Below are positions 1 to 7,107 of a stretch of DNA of 64,000 bases, one piece after another. How positions within the stretch are numbered: the first letter of the stretch is position 1; every line of letters begins with the position of its first letter. The notes below the pieces were generated by a model. The model was not told where the DNA came from. It ran no database searches and saw only the letters and a list, made by a program, of their open reading frames with translations. Position numbers and translations under genes: made by a program. Source of the stretch: VXNJ01 sp009840625 (lineage in GTDB: Bacteria > Chloroflexota > UBA11872 > VXNJ01); NCBI GenBank assembly GCA_965207915.1, contig OZ242304.1:930001-994000 (forward strand). Reading direction: 5' to 3'.

Positions 1-3000
1 GCCCCGCATTGCGGGCAGATGGCCGAGGTTGTGTAGGCCTGGTCGGCGGTCTTCCCGTCGGGCATGGTCAGCTGGGCTGCGAGCCGGCCGGCGCCGCGCG
101 CCAGGGTCAGCTCCACCGAGTCGCCGAGCCGGTCGCGGCGGTCGGGGCGCACCACCAGCCTGTCGATTACCACTTCGAGGCGGGCGTCCTCCGCGGACGC
201 CAACTCATCCGGGAGGGCGGCCAGATCGATCAGTTCGCCGTTCAGCCGCGCCCGCACGAATCCCTCCCGCAGCAGCCCGCGCAGCTGCTCGCGCAGGTCC
301 TGACCCGGATCCGGTTCGACGGGCGCGGCCAGAACCAGCCGGGTCCCGGCCGGAGACCGGGCCAGATCGTCGGCCACCTGGGTTGACGTCATTCCTGAAA
401 TGTCGCCGTGGCCGTTGGGGCAGAACGGGCGTCCGGCGCGGGCGTAGAGCACCCGCAGGTAGTCGTAGATCTCGGTCGAAGTCGCTACCAGCGAACGCGG
501 CGTGCGCGAGGCGTTTTCCTGCGAGATCGCGATCGCCGGCGCCAGGCCGCTTATCGATTCAACCTGGGCGTCGTCGGGCCTTCCCAGAAATTGGCGCGCG
601 TAGGCCGATAGGCATTCGACGAAACGGCGCTGACCCTCGGCGAACACGGTGTCCATCGCCAGCGTGGACTTGCCCGACCCGGAAACCCCGGTGATCACGG
701 TCAGCCGGTCCTTGGGGATGTCCACGTCGATCGAGCGCAGGTTGTGCTTGCGGGCGCCGGCGATCGAGAGCATGCGCTCCGGGCCGCGGCGCCGGCGCCG
801 GCGCCGGCGCCCGCCGGGCCGGTCGCGTTCCGCGCCCAGGATCCCGGCCAGCAGTTTGCCGGTGTGCGATTTGGCTTTGGCCGCGCAATCCTCGGGGCTG
901 CCGGCGAACATCAGCCGGCCGCCGCCGGCCCCGCCCTCGGGGCCCAGGTCGATCACCCAGTCGGCACACTTGATCACGTCCGGGTTGTGCTCGACCACCA
1001 GTACCGTGTTGCCGTTGTCGACCAGCCGGTCCAGGACCGCCAGCAAGTTCCGCACGTCGGCGAAGTGCAGGCCTGTGGTGGGCTCGTCCAGGATGTAGAA
1101 CGTGCGCCCGGTGGCCGGCCGGGCCAATTCGCTGGAGAGCTTGATGCGCTGGGCCTCGCCGCCGGAAAGCGTGGTGGCCGGCTGGCCCAGTTGCAAGTAG
1201 CCGAGGCCGACGTCCACCAGCGTCTGCAGGATTCGCGCCACCGCCGGGAGGTTGGTAAAGAACTCCAGGGCGTCGTCGATCCGCATCGCCAGGACATCGG
1301 CGATGCTCTGACCCTTGTAGCGGACCTTCAGCGTCTCGCGGTTGAAGCGCCGTCCCTCGCAGACCTCGCAGACGACCTCGACGTCGCCCATGAACTGCAT
1401 CTCGACCTGGCGCGAGCCGCGCCCCTTGCAGGCCTCGCAGCGCCCGCCGCTGACGTTGAAGGAAAAGCGGCCCGGCGCGAATCCGCGCGCGCGCGCCTCG
1501 GGGAGCTGCGAGAAAAGGCGCCGGATGTGGGTGAAGACCCCGGTATAGGTCGCCGGGTTGGACCGCGGGTTGCGGCCGATCGGACCCTGGTCAATCTCGA
1601 TGACCTTGTCGATCGCCTCCACGCCCTCCAGGCCGCGGTGCGGACCGGGGGCGGCAAGCGCGCCGTGCAGTTGCTGCGCAAGCGCCCGCCGCAGCACGTC
1701 GTCGACCAGCGAGGACTTGCCCGATCCCGAGACCCCGGTGACCGCAATCAGGGTGGCCAGCGGGAATTCCACATCCAATTCGCGCAGATTGTTGGCCGCC
1801 GCGCCCAGTACCCGCAGGCTCGTTCCGCTGCCGGCGCGGCGGCGCCGGGGAGTGGGGATCTGTTCGTCGCCGCGCAGGAACGCCCCGGTCAGCGAACCGG
1901 GTTCGGAGAGTACGGCGGCGGGCGGGCCGCTGGCCACGATCTGCCCGCCGTCGTCGCCGGCCCCGGGTCCGAAATCAACAACGTGGTCGGCGGCGCGGAT
2001 GGTCGCTTCGTCGTGCTCGACAACCACGACCGTGTTGCCCCGCTCGCGCAGTGCGCCCAAGGTCTGCAGCAGTCCGAGGTTGTCCTTTTGGTGCAGGCCG
2101 ATCGAGGGCTCGTCGAGGACGTAGAGCACGCCCTCCAGGCGCGAACCGATCTGGGCCGCCAGGCGAATGCGCTGAGCCTCGCCGCCGGACAGCGACGGGG
2201 CGCGGCGGTCCAGGTTCAGGTACCCGAGGCCGACCTTGACCAGAAACTCCAGCCGGGTACCGATCTCGCGCATGATCGGCGCGGCGATCTGGTTCTGGCG
2301 GGGGTCGAACTCCAGCCCGCTCAATCGCTCCCTGGCCTCGGCTACCGTCAGGGCCAGGGTCTGGGCGATGTTGCGCCCGCCCAGCCGCACCGCCAGCGCC
2401 TCGGGCCGCAGGCGCGCCCCGGCGCAGGCGGGGCAGGTCTGGTCGCTCATGTAGGGAAGCGCCCAACTGGCGATGTCGGTGCCGCGCCGGCAACGGTTGC
2501 GCAGGATCGGCAGGATCCCCCGCCAGGTCCGTTCGCGGACCGCCACCCGGCGCCAGCGTCCGTCGCTGGTGGCGCGGTTGATGCGCTCGGTGTACTTGCG
2601 CCTGCCGGCGCCGCTCAGGATCAGGTCGCGGACCTGTTGCGACAACTGGTTCCAGGGGGTGTCGACCGAGAAACCGAAAGCCTCGCCCAGCGATTCCCAG
2701 CCCAGCATGTCCATGCGCAGGTACAGCGTCCAGCCGCTGCGGTTGGTCAGCGCCAAGGCGCCGTCGGCGATGGAACGCTCGGGATAGGCGATCAGCTTCT
2801 TCGGGTCAAAGTCGAACGTGGTTCCCAATCCGTGGCAGGCCGGGCAGGAACCGCGCCGGCTGTTGAACGAAAACAACGCCGGTTCCGGCGGCTCGACCCC
2901 GGCGCCACAACTGGGACAGCCGTGGCCGGAACTGTACATCGCCTGCTCGTCCCCCCAATCGACCAGCAGCAGGCCGTCGGCGAGCTCGAGCGCGGTCTCG

Positions 3001-3668
3001 ACCGCCCCGGTGATGCGGTCCAGGCCGACGGTCCCGATCGTGATCCGGTCCACGATCACGTCAATGTCGTGCCAGTGGGTGCGCGAGAGGTGCGGGGTCG
3101 GATCAAGGCGCATCGTCTCACCATCGATCCGGGCCCGGACGAAGCCGCGGGCGCGCAATCGCTCCATCAGTTCGCGGTGCTCGCCGCGCCGGTGCCGGAC
3201 TACCGGCGCCAGCAGCAGCGCCCGGGTCTTGTCGGGCAGGTCGGCCACCCGCTCGGCGATTTGCTGGGCACCAAGGGCCTCGATCTCCGATCCGCAGGCG
3301 TGGCAGTAGAGCTCGCCGACCCGGGCGTAGAGGAGCCGCAGGAAATCGGAAATCTCGGTGATGGTCCCGACGGTCGAGCGGGGGTTGCGGCCGGCGCTCT
3401 TCTGATCGATCGCCGCCGCCGGGGCCAGCCCTTCGATGTGCTCGACCTGCGGTCGCTCCAGCTGGCCCAGAAACTGGCGCGCATAGCTGGACAGGGACTC
3501 GACGTAGCGGCGTTGACCTTCCTTGAATATCGTGTCGAATGCCAGCGACGACTTGCCCGACCCGCTGACCCCGGTGAATACGGTCAGCGACTCGTGCGGT
3601 ACGTCCAGGTCCACCGCTTTGAGGTTGTGCTCACTCGCGCCGCGAACCGAAATGGATTGAATTGGCAG
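1..3668 (-). CDS. uvrA: UvrA excinuclease subunit A, tandem double-length form (3' part off left edge)
   Basis: DNA-damage recognition ATPase of nucleotide excision repair. 1222 residues are visible. Residues 1 to about 945 are a full UvrA: Walker A GVSGSGKSS at about 33, a first zinc finger with CPSC and CPAC, a second Walker A at about 645, a CEAC/CEVC zinc finger, and the signature TLSGGEAQRIKL. The frame then continues without a stop through an Arg-rich linker into a second UvrA N-terminus (from about residue 966) with another GVSGSGKST and SQEN motif, and leaves the window at a CPQC zinc-finger half. The upstream in-frame stop is at 3714-3716, and no ATG, GTG or TTG precedes the first Walker A. 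CTG at 3666-3668 has AGGAG 9 nt upstream and gives the usual N-terminus MPIQSISVRGA. Family call is certain; the tandem form is read directly; the CTG start is inferred. Confidence 0.93.
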   Translation of the reverse strand, partial: MPIQSISVRGASEHNLKAVDLDVPHESLTVFTGVSGSGKSSLAFDTIFKEGQRRYVESLSSYARQFLGQLERPQVEHIEGLAPAAAIDQKSAGRNPRSTVGTITEISDFLRLLYARVGELYCHACGSEIEALGAQQIAERVADLPDKTRALLLAPVVRHRRGEHRELMERLRARGFVRARIDGETMRLDPTPHLSRTHWHDIDVIVDRITIGTVGLDRITGAVETALELADGLLLVDWGDEQAMYSSGHGCPSCGAGVEPPEPALFSFNSRRGSCPACHGLGTTFDFDPKKLIAYPERSIADGALALTNRSGWTLYLRMDMLGWESLGEAFGFSVDTPWNQLSQQVRDLILSGAGRRKYTERINRATSDGRWRRVAVRERTWRGILPILRNRCRRGTDIASWALPYMSDQTCPACAGARLRPEALAVRLGGRNIAQTLALTVAEARERLSGLEFDPRQNQIAAPIMREIGTRLEFLVKVGLGYLNLDRRAPSLSGGEAQRIRLAAQIGSRLEGVLYVLDEPSIGLHQKDNLGLLQTLGALRERGNTVVVVEHDEATIRAADHVVDFGPGAGDDGGQIVASGPPAAVLSEPGSLTGAFLRGDEQIPTPRRRRAGSGTSLRVLGAAANNLRELDVEFPLATLIAVTGVSGSGKSSLVDDVLRRALAQQLHGALAAPGPHRGLEGVEAIDKVIEIDQGPIGRNPRSNPATYTGVFTHIRRLFSQLPEARARGFAPGRFSFNVSGGRCEACKGRGSRQVEMQFMGDVEVVCEVCEGRRFNRETLKVRYKGQSIADVLAMRIDDALEFFTNLPAVARILQTLVDVGLGYLQLGQPATTLSGGEAQRIKLSSELARPATGRTFYILDEPTTGLHFADVRNLLAVLDRLVDNGNTVLVVEHNPDVIKCADWVIDLGPEGGAGGGRLMFAGSPEDCAAKAKSHTGKLLAGILGAERDRPGGRRRRRRRRGPERMLSIAGARKHNLRSIDVDIPKDRLTVITGVSGSGKSTLAMDTVFAEGQRRFVECLSAYARQFLGRPDDAQVESISGLAPAIAISQENASRTPRSLVATSTEIYDYLRVLYARAGRPFCPNGHGDISGMTSTQVADDLARSPAGTRLVLAAPVEPDPGQDLREQLRGLLREGFVRARLNGELIDLAALPDELASAEDARLEVVIDRLVVRPDRRDRLGDSVELTLARGAGRLAAQLTMPDGKTADQAYTTSAICPQCG
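788..811. repeat. (GGCGCC)4 hexanucleotide repeat inside uvrA
   Basis: Four perfect copies of GGCGCC. Read on the minus strand they form alternating CGC and CGG codons, giving most of an eight-arginine run in the linker between the two UvrA modules. Gain or loss of a unit would change the linker by two arginines without a frameshift. Confidence 0.85.
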
Positions 3669-3675
3669 GCCGCAG

Positions 3676-3773
3676 AACTCCTGGCAAGCGGCGCCTTTGC
3701 AAGCGCCGCCAATCTACGCAAATTGGGGGTAACTTGCCGCAAAAACACGGCTCTAATTATCCGATTTGCGTAG
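3676..3773 (-). promoter_or_regulatory. uvrA upstream region: 10-bp inverted repeat, leader hairpin and Shine-Dalgarno
   Basis: CTACGCAAAT at 3714-3723 and its exact reverse complement ATTTGCGTAG at 3764-3773 flank a 40-bp spacer directly upstream of uvrA. Closer to the gene, 3687-3710 can fold (in the minus-strand transcript) as GGCGGCGC / GCGCCGCT with an 8-nt loop. The Shine-Dalgarno AGGAG is at 3678-3682. The paired 10-mers look like a regulator-binding arrangement, for instance damage-responsive control. That role is inference; no known LexA box was recognised. Confidence 0.45.
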
Positions 3774-4203
3774 CGCGCAGGACAGATTGGGCCGGGTGGA
3801 CGGCTGCCCGGATCCGATTGCGCCGCGACGTCCGCGGCCACGCGGCCGGCACATTCGGGGGCATAAATTCCGCGCCCGCCGCGCTTGGACTGCGGCCCGT
3901 GGTTCAGACGGCGCCGGTTCTGATTCGATCCATCAACGCTGGGGAAGACGCATCCGCCGGGTCGGGATCAGGGACGCGGCAAAAAGCTGGTCGGCGCTCG
4001 GCGCGGACACGGTTCGGTTGCGGAGCGGTCGGGGCCAGCGGTAATGCGAGCCTGCCGCGGCCACAAGGCCCGGAATTCGCAATGGAGGGTTCAGATGTTT
4101 CGGGCCGGCCGGGCCATCAAACGGACTGGGCCTGAATCGCGTCCGCGCTTCAGGGGTGTGGGTGCAACCCGCTCCTAGGGCGCATCGGGTTCAGTCGTTC
4201 CGG
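3774..4203. other. Intergenic stretch, no gene recognised
   Basis: About 430 bp between the uvrA upstream repeat and the small zinc-ribbon gene. The open frames on both strands have compositions typical of GC-rich shadow frames and no recognisable motif. I looked for tRNA-like and SRP-RNA-like cores and saw none that I could support. Confidence 0.5.
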
Positions 4204-4374
4204 TCAGGTAGGAGGTCGCGTCTGGCGATTGCCGCAGCGCTCGCAGGACCAGTACTGTTCCTTCTTAAATCCCATCATGGTCTTGCGTTCCCGCAGCATG
4301 ATGTTGGTCCGCTGGTGGCACGACGTGCACTCGGCCACCACTTCATCGCCGACGCGGTGTGTTGAATCTGCCAT
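4204..4374 (-). CDS. Small zinc-ribbon protein (56 aa)
   Basis: Uncharacterised 56-residue protein, start MADSTHRVGDEVVAECTSCH. It has two CxxC pairs (ECTSCH at about 16-19 and SCERCG near residue 45) separated by a basic segment, as expected of a zinc-ribbon fold. A strong GGGGGAG lies 6 nt upstream of the ATG at 4374, and this decides that it is a gene despite its length. It is divergent from the MoaD-like gene across 136 bp. Function is unknown; a small nucleic-acid-binding or adaptor role is only a guess. Confidence 0.65.
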   Translation of the reverse strand: MADSTHRVGDEVVAECTSCHQRTNIMLRERKTMMGFKKEQYWSCERCGNRQTRPPT

Positions 4375-4404
4375 TTTCAGCTCCCCCCTCCCATCGAAAG
4401 CCGC

Positions 4405-4435
4405 GCCTTCTTAGACTTTCAATATAAATTCCGCA
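4405..4435. promoter_or_regulatory. AT-rich divergent promoter region
   Basis: This is a rare AT-rich patch between the divergent zinc-ribbon and MoaD-like genes. It carries TATAAA at 4423-4428 on the plus strand and, overlapping on the other strand, TATATT. No convincing -35 box could be fixed, so strand and start site are uncertain. Confidence 0.3.
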
Positions 4436-4510
4436 CCGGCCGCGCGACGCGCATTTAAGCATCGCGACGGCCGCAGGCGACTCCAGAAGACCAGGAGCGG
4501 TGGCCGGAAT

Positions 4511-4792
4511 ATGACAGTCAGCGTCCGAATCCCGCGCGTCCTGCGCGGCCACACCGACGGGCAGGCGATCGTGCAACTGCAGGCGGCCAACATGGCCGAA
4601 CTGCTCGATTCGCTCTACCGGGACTTTCCCAGCCTGCGCGAGTCGCTCGGCGGCGGCTCCGAAGATGTCCTCAAGTTCACCAACTTCTTCATCAACGACA
4701 CCGAAGTCGTCGAACGCGGCGGAATGGCGGCCGAGCTGTCCGACGGCGACACGGTCACGATCCTGCCCTCGATGGCGGGCGGCTACCGCTAG
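4511..4792 (+). CDS. MoaD/ThiS family sulfur-carrier-like protein
   Basis: 93-residue beta-grasp protein of the MoaD/ThiS/CysO group, which carries activated sulfur on a C-terminal Gly-Gly thiocarboxylate for molybdopterin, thiamine or cysteine synthesis. The C-terminal part has the family pattern (L.DGDTVTILPSMAGG). Unusually, the diglycine is followed by Tyr-Arg before the stop, so the glycine carboxylate is not free unless the tail is removed. Family knowledge: some members (QbsE, archaeal and actinobacterial relatives) are trimmed by a JAMM-type protease. No E1-like or protease gene is adjacent. The gene converges on ftsY and their stop codons overlap in CTAG. Confidence 0.8.
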   Translation: MTVSVRIPRVLRGHTDGQAIVQLQAANMAELLDSLYRDFPSLRESLGGGSEDVLKFTNFFINDTEVVERGGMAAELSDGDTVTILPSMAGGYR

Positions 4793-5709
4793 TTTTCGGC
4801 GCCCGGTCCGCGCCCCAGAATCGCATCCACGAATAAACCCGGGTCGAAACCGGCCAGGTCGCCGATCCCCTCCCCGGTGCCCACGAACTTGACCGGAATC
4901 CCCAGCTCTTCCACCACCGACAGCGCGATGCCGCCCTTGGCGGTCCCGTCCAGCTTCGAGATCACGACCCCGTCCAGGCCGACTCCTTCGGCGAACTTGC
5001 GCGACTGCGAGAGCCCGTTCAATCCGCTCATGCCGTCCAGCACCAGCAGCGTTTGGTGCGGGGCGCCGGCGATCCGGCGGGCGAGCACGCGGGCGACTTT
5101 CTCCAGTTCGCGCATCAGGTTCGAATCGGTCTGCAACCGACCGGCGGTGTCGACGATCAGGTAATCGGCGCCGGATGCCTGCGCGGCGTCGGCCGCGTCG
5201 TAGGCAACCGATCCCGGGTCGGCTCCCGGCGCCTGGGCGATGACCCGCAGGCCGAGCACCCTGCCCCAGTGCTGGAGCTGCGCGATCGCGCCGGCCCGGA
5301 ACGTGTCGCCCGCCGCCAGCATGACCGCGTGACCCTCCTGCTTGAGCCGCGCCGCCAGCTTGGCGATGGTGGTGGTCTTGCCCGACCCGTTCACCCCGAC
5401 GATCAGGATCACCGCCGGTTTTCCGGGCGCGGGCAGGGAGACATCCGGTTCGCCCAAACGATCCAGCAGGCGACGGCGCGCGATTTCGACCAGCTCGGCA
5501 TCAGATCCGGCGCCGGAGCCGCGCAGCTCCTCGACCAACTCGGCCGCGAACGTCGGGCCCACGTCGGCGGCGATCAACAGGTCTTCGAGCTCCTCCCAGT
5601 CGTCCTCGGATAGGCTGCCGCGGCCGAAAACGCCGGCAAGCTGGCTGGCCAGTCCGGAGCGAAGCTTGGCAACCCCGGCGAGCAGACGCGGGCGGTCGCC
5701 CTCAGCCAT
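4789..5709 (-). CDS. ftsY: Signal recognition particle receptor FtsY
   Basis: SRP-type GTPase that docks the SRP-ribosome complex at the membrane for co-translational insertion. 306 residues. The N-terminal helical N domain (about 1-95) is followed by the NG GTPase with G1 GVNGSGKTTT (about 108), the DTFRAGA motif, G3 DTAGR, G4 SKLD and the closing GTGEG...DLAGFDP segment. The long acidic A domain of the E. coli protein is absent, as in many Gram-positive and Chloroflexota-type versions. The ATG at 5709 overlaps the 3' end of the upstream membrane-protein gene by 8 nt, suggesting co-translation. Confidence 0.96.
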   Translation of the reverse strand: MAEGDRPRLLAGVAKLRSGLASQLAGVFGRGSLSEDDWEELEDLLIAADVGPTFAAELVEELRGSGAGSDAELVEIARRRLLDRLGEPDVSLPAPGKPAVILIVGVNGSGKTTTIAKLAARLKQEGHAVMLAAGDTFRAGAIAQLQHWGRVLGLRVIAQAPGADPGSVAYDAADAAQASGADYLIVDTAGRLQTDSNLMRELEKVARVLARRIAGAPHQTLLVLDGMSGLNGLSQSRKFAEGVGLDGVVISKLDGTAKGGIALSVVEELGIPVKFVGTGEGIGDLAGFDPGLFVDAILGRGPGAEN

Positions 5710-6739
5710 CGTCTTCGACCGGCTCCAGGCCCTCGGGTTCGGGCCCGAAGAGGCCGATTTCAGCGGCCGAGATGTACTCGCCGTGACCGTGATTGGAAAG
5801 GACTCTCAGGACGTACCAGCGGGTTTCGGGGCGCTCCGGGTCCACTTCCACGAATTGGGGATTGGATCCGACGGTTCTGGGCGATTCGAACGCACCCAGC
5901 AGCTCCAGGCTGCCGGAGTTGAGCCGCGGATCGACCGGCGCGGCGTAAACCTCGAATTCGGCGATGAAGGAGGCGGGTTCCTCCAGTTCGTGGTTCCAGA
6001 TGACCACTTTTTCAAGCGGGAACGGTTCCTCGCTCCAGAAGACGAGATTGAGCGGGAACTGTGCCGGGCCGGACTGCCAGCCCGGGAGGTTCGGTTCCAG
6101 CAGGCCGTCCACCAGGCGCGCCGAGGTGTGCCGGTCCGACAGCGGCACTACGACCATGGTTCCGGAGCGGAACTTGTGATCGCCGCCGACCCCGTTTAGG
6201 GCGGCGACGTCACGCGGGTCCACCCGCAGTTGGTCGGCCAACCCGATCACGGTCTTGTCGCCGTCCAGCAGGAGACGCCGGGTGGCCCCGGCCGGGGCCC
6301 AGGCCCCACCGCCGTTTATGGCTTCGACCAGCGAAATCCCCTGCCCGTCCAGGGAGAAGTCCTGGGTGAAACCGACCCGCGCCCGGCGGATGGTCTCGTA
6401 AGGGAGCGGAGTCGAGGCGAGGTTTATAAATACCACCGTGCCGCCGCCGATGATCAGCGCCAGAAACAGCAGCAGCGCCCCGAGGACTGCCGCCCGCGGC
6501 GAACGCAGCCAGGCGAAGAAGTTTGCCCTGGTCCAGCGCTGCGCTTCGGCCAGTTCGGCCGCCAGCTCGATTTCGGTGCTGCATTTGGGGCAGACGCGGA
6601 CGTCTTCGACTACCTCGAGCGCCTCGGCGGAGAAGTATGAGCGGCAGCGACCGCAGGGGTCGGTGGCGAGTTTGGTCGGGAAATACGGGCAGCGCCGGGT
6701 GGGTGGCGCGCCACCGGTTCTGCGGCGCTCTTCAGGCAA
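5702..6739 (-). CDS. Membrane protein with zinc ribbon, LysM-like and discoidin-like domains
   Basis: 345 residues of unknown function. The N-terminus has Cys pairs (CGRC at about 29, CPKC at about 50) resembling a cytoplasmic zinc ribbon. A single hydrophobic segment follows (about residues 85-108, AVLGALLLFLALIIGGGTVV). Beyond it lies a LysM-like stretch (GLADQLRVDPRDVAALNGV ... GTMVVVPL, about 167-200), then a beta-rich region with F5/8 type C (discoidin/galactose-binding) features, including WYVLRVLSNHGHGEYISAAE near the end. Topology suggests inside-out with a glycan-binding exterior. The TTG start at 6739 has GAGGG 6 nt upstream. It overlaps ftsY. Domain calls are by eye. Confidence 0.72.
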   Translation of the reverse strand: MPEERRRTGGAPPTRRCPYFPTKLATDPCGRCRSYFSAEALEVVEDVRVCPKCSTEIELAAELAEAQRWTRANFFAWLRSPRAAVLGALLLFLALIIGGGTVVFINLASTPLPYETIRRARVGFTQDFSLDGQGISLVEAINGGGAWAPAGATRRLLLDGDKTVIGLADQLRVDPRDVAALNGVGGDHKFRSGTMVVVPLSDRHTSARLVDGLLEPNLPGWQSGPAQFPLNLVFWSEEPFPLEKVVIWNHELEEPASFIAEFEVYAAPVDPRLNSGSLELLGAFESPRTVGSNPQFVEVDPERPETRWYVLRVLSNHGHGEYISAAEIGLFGPEPEGLEPVEDDG

Positions 6740-6768
6740 ATGAAGCCCTCGCGCTCAGCGCACCGCCG

Positions 6769-6987
6769 CTAGCGCCGGGCCGAATGACGGAGGTCGACGA
6801 CCGGTTCGTTCATGTAGACCTCGCCGTTGCGGATCTTGAGATTGAACTTGCAGGTTGGATTAGTGCAAACCCACGCCTTGTAGTGGACCGACGCCCCGTG
6901 TCCGCCGAAGTCCGATAGAGGCACCAGGACCCCCTCGCCGCAGGCGATGCAATCGGGGAACTGCGATTCAGAATAGGCTTCGTCCAC
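6769..6987 (-). CDS. Small zinc-ribbon-like protein (72 aa)
   Basis: Uncharacterised protein with CIACG near residue 13 and a second Cys pair in CTNPTC (about 44), spaced like a zinc ribbon, and an acidic then basic tail. GTG at 6987 is preferred because AGGA lies 6 nt upstream; a longer frame back to 7053 has no better signal. It lies 29 bp upstream of the zinc-ribbon/LysM gene on the same strand and may be its operon partner. Function is unknown. Confidence 0.6.
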   Translation of the reverse strand: MDEAYSESQFPDCIACGEGVLVPLSDFGGHGASVHYKAWVCTNPTCKFNLKIRNGEVYMNEPVVDLRHSARR

Positions 6988-7107
6988 GATTAATCCTTTG
7001 AGCGTCGACAACCGCCCTGCACTGTCCGATTCACCGCACACACCAACACCCATCCTCGAAACGGAAGTGCGATGCCGCAGGGCGCTCTGATTTTAGTGGC
7101 GCATCGC

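Noticed and set aside
774..850. Possible end of one uvrA and start of a second gene at ATG 771-773
   Set aside because: The codon phase is identical on both sides and no stop intervenes, so a single fused frame fits better, though an internal restart at that ATG cannot be excluded.
744..3773. 1009-residue open frame on the plus strand
   Set aside because: It is the antisense shadow of uvrA. Its composition is codon-structure driven and the minus-strand frame carries all UvrA motifs.
3774..4203. Possible structural RNA (SRP RNA or tRNA) in the uvrA upstream gap
   Set aside because: GGTGCAACCC and GGGTTCAGTC looked suggestive, but no complete SRP core or tRNA cloverleaf could be assembled.
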